From Streptomyces sp. ISL-43 (GTDB taxonomy: Bacteria; Actinomycetota; Actinomycetes; Streptomycetales; Streptomycetaceae): DNA of 64,000 nt. Numbering within the stretch: the first letter of the stretch is position 1; every line of letters starts with the position of its first letter. The notes beneath the pieces were generated by a model. That model worked only from the letters and a program-made list of their open reading frames with translations. It was not told where the DNA came from and did not search any database. Below are positions 60,995 through 64,000 of the stretch, piece by piece. The stretch lies in assembly GCF_018614195.1 (NCBI RefSeq), contig NZ_JAGGOT010000004.1, positions 1 to 64,000 on the forward strand, written 5' to 3'. The position numbers were made by a program, and so were the translations under genes.

Positions 60995-61016
60995 CTTTGT
61001 GAACGCGTGCACAAAG
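60995..61016. promoter_or_regulatory. Rex operator (ROP) upstream of rex-hemACD
   Basis: The 22 bases from 60995 form a near-perfect palindrome with the core TGTGAACGCGTGCACA, which matches the known Rex box TGTGAACnnnTTCACA in all but one or two positions. It lies 75 bp upstream of the rex GTG, consistent with autoregulation of rex-hemACD by the NADH/NAD+ ratio as shown in S. coelicolor. Confidence 0.88.
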
Positions 61017-61193
61017 ATTGTGTCCGCTTTGTCCGAGCAAAGTGACCGGGGTCACGCACCTTGGGCATGCGGGGCGGGAACGGTCGACACGCCGAACCCG
61101 TTCAATTCCCGAAGGGGGCAAAACTGCACACACTCCTCACCAATACGCCCCCGAGACCCCATAAATCGCCCACGATCGTAACCGCCCGAAGGG

Positions 61194-61472
61194 TCAAGCC
61201 TGCAATGCCCGTCGGAGCCGGTCAGGGTTCACCCTCCAGAAGGTGTGCTGCTCGCCGTCCACCAGCACGACGGGAATCTGCTCCCAGTGCAGGCGGTAGA
61301 GCTCCTCCTCCTGCGAAATGTCCTTCTTCTCCCACTGTGCGCCCGTCTCGGCGCAGACCTTCTCGACCACTTCCTGGGCGTCATCGCAGAGGTGGCACCC
61401 CGGCTTCCCGATGAGCGTGACCATCCGCTCCTCGGGACGCTTCTTCTCGGCACGGCGAAGCAAAGGACTCAT
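61194..61472 (-). CDS. Glutaredoxin-like protein
   Basis: 92 residues from ATG 61472. The thioredoxin fold has the redox pair CxxC in VTLIGKPGCHLCDDAQEVVEKV (about 18-39), and EQIPVVLVDGEQHTFWRV carries the cis-Pro. The family is the DUF836/glutaredoxin-like group of actinomycetes. Divergent from the HAD gene; sits upstream of rex, which suggests a redox context. Confidence 0.9.
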   Translation of the reverse strand: MSPLLRRAEKKRPEERMVTLIGKPGCHLCDDAQEVVEKVCAETGAQWEKKDISQEEELYRLHWEQIPVVLVDGEQHTFWRVNPDRLRRALQA

Positions 61473-61570
61473 GCCCCCATTCTCCCGCGCCCGGGCGCGG
61501 GACGGCTCCGCGCCGGGGCACTCCGAAGACTCGGAAGACGCCGAAGAGTTCACACAGCCGATTCCCATCG

Positions 61571-61602
61571 GTTCGGGAAGTCCCGAACACAGTGGCTATG
61601 CT
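61571..61602 (+). promoter_or_regulatory. Palindrome and -10 element of a probably leaderless HAD gene
   Basis: GTTCGGGAAGTCCCGAAC (61571-61588) is an 18-bp palindrome with 8-bp arms. Downstream lies TATGCT (61597-61602), a good -10 hexamer, six bases before the ATG at 61609, so transcription would begin at the start codon. The palindrome covers the place of the -35 element and is a candidate operator, also within reach of the divergent glutaredoxin gene. Confidence 0.6.
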
Positions 61603-61608
61603 CGCGTC

Positions 61609-62664
61609 ATGCCCCGCCCGACGCCCGACCACCACCCCGGTAGGAGTCCCTTCGGGACGCGCGCTCACTGGGGATGGCTCACCCCTCGCAGACGCTCCTC
61701 CACCGCGCGGAGCGTGCTGGCGGGCGAGGCCTCCGCCGAGGCCGCCCGCAAGACCGCGCTGACCGACGAGGCACCGGGCGCCCTGGACTCCGCGGCGGCC
61801 CTGGAGGCCGCCGAGGCGCAAGAGGCCGAGGCGCTCGAAGCCCTGGAAGCCGGAGCGGGCGAAAGCGCCGTGCCCGAGTTCCCCGTCGCCGGCGACGACC
61901 TCGCCGCCGCGTTCTTCGACCTCGACAACACCGTCATGCAGGGCGCCGCGATCTTCCACTTCGGCCGCGGCCTCTACAAGCGGGAGTTCTTCCGCCGCCG
62001 CGAACTCGCCCGCTTCGCCTGGCAGCAGGCCTGGTTCCGGCTCGCCGGGGTCGAGGACCCCGAGCACATGCAGGACGCCCGCGACAGCGCGCTGTCCATC
62101 GTCAAGGGACACAAGGTCTCCGAGCTGATGTCCATCGGCGAGGAGATCTACGACGAGTACATGGCGGAGCGGATCTGGCCGGGCACCCGCGCCCTGGCCC
62201 AAGCCCACCTCGACGCCGGCCAGAAGGTGTGGCTGGTGACGGCCGCCCCCGTCGAGACGGCCACGATCATCGCCCGCAGGCTCGGCCTGACCGGGGCCCT
62301 GGGCACCGTCGCCGAATCCGTGGACGGCGTGTACACCGGCCGGCTGGTCGGCGAGCCGCTGCACGGCCCCGCCAAGGCGGAGGCCGTCCGCGCCCTGGCC
62401 GCCGCCGAGGGCCTGGACCTCGCGCGCTGCGCCGCGTACAGCGATTCGCACAACGACATTCCGATGCTGTCGCTGGTCGGACATCCCTACGCGATCAATC
62501 CCGACACAAAACTGCGCAAGCATGCCCGCGCCATGGACTGGCGCCTGCGCGACTATCGGACCGGTCGCAAGGCCGTGAAGGTCGGCGTCCCGGCCGCCGC
62601 CGGGGTCGGCGCGATCGCGGGCGGCGCGGCCGCCGCGATCGCCCTGCACCGCCGCCGCAAGTAA
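61609..62664 (+). CDS. HAD-family (subfamily IB) phosphatase
   Basis: 351 residues. After a basic and Ala/Glu-rich N-terminal extension (1-92), the HAD core has the nucleophile motif AFFDLDNTVMQGA (Asp104, Asp106), motif II VWLVTAAPVE and motif III/IV AAYSDSHNDIPMLSLVG. This is the SerB-like group found near bldN in Streptomyces. Substrate unknown. A C-terminal hydrophobic tail (VKVGVPAAAGVGAIAGGAAAAIALHRRRK) may bind the membrane. Confidence 0.9.
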   Translation: MPRPTPDHHPGRSPFGTRAHWGWLTPRRRSSTARSVLAGEASAEAARKTALTDEAPGALDSAAALEAAEAQEAEALEALEAGAGESAVPEFPVAGDDLAAAFFDLDNTVMQGAAIFHFGRGLYKREFFRRRELARFAWQQAWFRLAGVEDPEHMQDARDSALSIVKGHKVSELMSIGEEIYDEYMAERIWPGTRALAQAHLDAGQKVWLVTAAPVETATIIARRLGLTGALGTVAESVDGVYTGRLVGEPLHGPAKAEAVRALAAAEGLDLARCAAYSDSHNDIPMLSLVGHPYAINPDTKLRKHARAMDWRLRDYRTGRKAVKVGVPAAAGVGAIAGGAAAAIALHRRRK

Positions 62665-63059
62665 CGGCCACAGGCCCTCTCCCGGCCCCAGCCCCGCCCC
62701 CGCCCGGGCTCCCGCCCCACGGCGGCCGGCCCGCCGCCGCCGCACCCCGGGAGCCTGGGCATTCGCTCACCTCTACCCGCGCCCCCGGCGCGGCACTCCG
62801 CCATGCCCGACTCGGTCGCGAGCCACCGTGGAAGCCGCCATTCCGCGCACCCAACCGATCAAGAATCGATCACCATCTGCGACTGAATATGCCCTCGACA
62901 CGCAACAGAAGTGTCGTAACCGGTGATTTGAGCAACTGGGTGTAGTGCTGCCTGTACGAAGCGTTATTCTCCTCAAACGCATGCCACCGCTCATCTGTCG
63001 CCACGACGGGTGAACGGTCCCGCACTGCACGTGATGGAAGCTCTGCCTCTGGGAGTCCC
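62665..63059. other. 395-bp region upstream of bldN without a gene
   Basis: No credible open frame on either strand. The first 150 bases are GC-rich; the part from about 62840 to 63000 is less so, and holds short inverted repeats such as CGATCAAGAATCGATC (near 62857). This is the expected place for the bldN promoter(s) and developmental regulator sites. I could not identify a defined binding motif by eye. Confidence 0.6.
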
Positions 63060-63872
63060 GTGTACCCACCTGTCGGGGTTGACGCCTCGGGCCTGGCTAC
63101 GCTGCGCGCAACGGTCCTCGACCACCTGCGCGGCTTCGTCCCCACCGCGTACGCCGTCCCCGCATTCGCCACCGCGGTCCCCGCCGGACTCGGCCCGGCC
63201 GGTCCTTGCTATGCCCTGACCGACGGCGGAGCGACGGTGGGCAGACGGGGACGCTCCGGCGCCGCCGTCGGCGCCGCCGCCGGTACCACCGCGCCCGCCG
63301 CCCGCCGCCCCACGGCGGACAGCGACCAGGCCCGCATGATGGACCTGGTCGAACGCGCCCAGGCCGGCGAGGCCGACGCCTTCGGCCGCCTGTACGACCA
63401 GTACAGCGACACGGTCTACCGCTACATCTACTACCGCGTCGGCGGCAAGGCGACCGCGGAGGATCTCACCAGCGAGACCTTCCTGCGCGCGCTGCGCCGC
63501 ATCTCCACCTTCACCTGGCAGGGCCGCGACTTCGGCGCCTGGCTCGTGACGATCGCCCGCAACCTGGTCGCCGACCACTTCAAGTCGAGCCGCTTCCGCC
63601 TGGAAGTCACCACCGGCGAGATGCTCGACGCCAACGAGGTGGAACGGTCCCCCGAGGACTCCGTCCTGGAGTCCCTCTCCAACGCGGCCCTGCTGGAAGC
63701 CGTACGGAAACTCAATCCGCAGCAGCAGGAGTGCGTGACCCTGCGCTTCCTGCAGGGCCTCTCGGTCGCCGAGACGGCCCGGGTGATGGGGAAGAACGAG
63801 GGCGCCATCAAGACGCTCCAGTACCGGGCGGTCCGCACCCTGGCCCGCCTGCTCCCCGACGATGCCCGCTGA
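63060..63872 (+). CDS. bldN: ECF sigma factor BldN with N-terminal pro-region
   Basis: 270 residues from GTG 63060 (GGGAG five bases upstream). An N-terminal extension of about 90 residues (MYPPVGVDASGLATLRATVL, then FVPTAYAVPAFATAVPAG) precedes sigma region 2 (RMMDLVERAQAGEADAFGRLYDQYSDTVYRYIYYRVG) and region 4 (LNPQQQECVTLRFLQGLSVAETARVMGKNEGAIKTLQYRA). In S. coelicolor BldN is made as a pro-protein with such an extension that is removed. BldN directs genes for aerial hyphae, including bldM and rsbN. The next gene should be rsbN, its anti-sigma factor. Confidence 0.95.
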   Translation: MYPPVGVDASGLATLRATVLDHLRGFVPTAYAVPAFATAVPAGLGPAGPCYALTDGGATVGRRGRSGAAVGAAAGTTAPAARRPTADSDQARMMDLVERAQAGEADAFGRLYDQYSDTVYRYIYYRVGGKATAEDLTSETFLRALRRISTFTWQGRDFGAWLVTIARNLVADHFKSSRFRLEVTTGEMLDANEVERSPEDSVLESLSNAALLEAVRKLNPQQQECVTLRFLQGLSVAETARVMGKNEGAIKTLQYRAVRTLARLLPDDAR

Positions 63873-63956
63873 CGCCGCCTCTCCTCTCACATTCGGTATC
63901 CCTCCCTGATGACATTGATGACACTGACGACGCTGTGGTCCGATCATCCTTCGTCC

Positions 63957-63985
63957 GTAACCCAAGTGCCACGCCGCTCGTTGTG
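63957..63985 (+). promoter_or_regulatory. Probable BldN-dependent promoter of the following gene (rsbN)
   Basis: CGTAAC (63957-63962) and CGTTGT (63980-63985) are separated by 17 bases. BldN-dependent promoters such as bldM P1 are known to have a CGTAAC-type -35 and a CGTTG-type -10 with a similar spacing. It lies 85 bp after the bldN stop, at the end of the window, where rsbN is expected to start. Confidence 0.7.
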
Positions 63986-64000
63986 GGGAATGCAGGCTCC

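Noticed and set aside
62495..62945. Several open frames in the region before bldN on both strands
   Set aside because: Arg/Pro/Ala-rich shadow frames of GC-rich DNA without ribosome sites or conserved motifs.
1..64000. CRISPR arrays, tRNA/rRNA genes, insertion sequences and an integrated element
   Set aside because: I saw no regularly spaced repeats, no cloverleaf or rRNA sequence, and no transposase, integrase or att-like duplications. A covariance-model or tRNA scan would be needed to exclude them fully.

Overview
The window is a high-GC actinobacterial chromosome segment, almost certainly Streptomyces. The evidence is the extreme GC at third codon positions, many GTG/TTG starts, paired WhiJ-like XRE/DUF397 regulators, futalosine-pathway menaquinone genes, a rex-hemA-hemC-hemD operon with a Rex box, and a sigma factor at the right end that matches BldN over its whole length. 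I recognised no tRNA, rRNA, CRISPR array, prophage or insertion sequence.

Layout. 1-2806: two damaged genes, a frameshifted secreted hydrolase and a membrane STAND/TPR ATPase broken by a 4-bp tandem duplication. 2895-10201: acyl-CoA ligase, DinB and GNAT proteins, a winged-helix gene with a structured leader, a first HATPase/XRE/DUF397 module, and a MerR-methyltransferase fusion that appears leaderless and autoregulated. 10317-11896: a DAACS symporter behind a Cys-rich leader peptide. 12119-19907: menaquinone genes (mqnE, UbiX-like, mqnP, UbiD-like) with an Lrp regulator, a rhomboid protease and two coupled paralogues of unknown role. 20025-28194: cupin/MarR pair, cytochrome c maturation genes resA-ccdA-resB-ccsB, a histidine phosphatase and hemL. 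28328-38059: accessory and secreted genes, a NodB deacetylase next to a DasR-type site, a free-standing LAGLIDADG protein convergent with rtcB, two DUF3558 lipoproteins and a DUF2637 protein. 38142-41847: divergent lysS and argS. 41956-54644: secreted nuclease/phosphatase, VOC protein, a DUF3995/ECF sigma/SRPBCC operon, an NLR-type ATPase coupled to a small membrane protein with shared repeat motifs, a second HATPase/XRE/DUF397 module and a TetR-controlled ABC exporter. 54641-64000: hemB, rex-hemACD, glutaredoxin, a HAD phosphatase, bldN and the probable rsbN promoter.

Co-operation. Heme synthesis (hemL, hemA, hemB, hemC, hemD), cytochrome c assembly and menaquinone synthesis all serve the respiratory chain, and Rex links the heme operon to the NADH/NAD+ ratio. 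The accessory regions mostly carry small regulatory modules.

The observations I rate highest are: (i) the same two-hairpin leader, with the ribosome-binding region in the second hairpin, before two unrelated DNA-binding genes at 7143 and 32422; (ii) a 20-residue motif shared by the N-terminus of an NLR ATPase and, twice, the C-terminus of its coupled membrane protein (48697-49068), an arrangement like NLR/effector signalling pairs; (iii) a Cys-rich leader peptide before a probable cystine symporter; (iv) a DasR-like palindrome beside a polysaccharide deacetylase gene.
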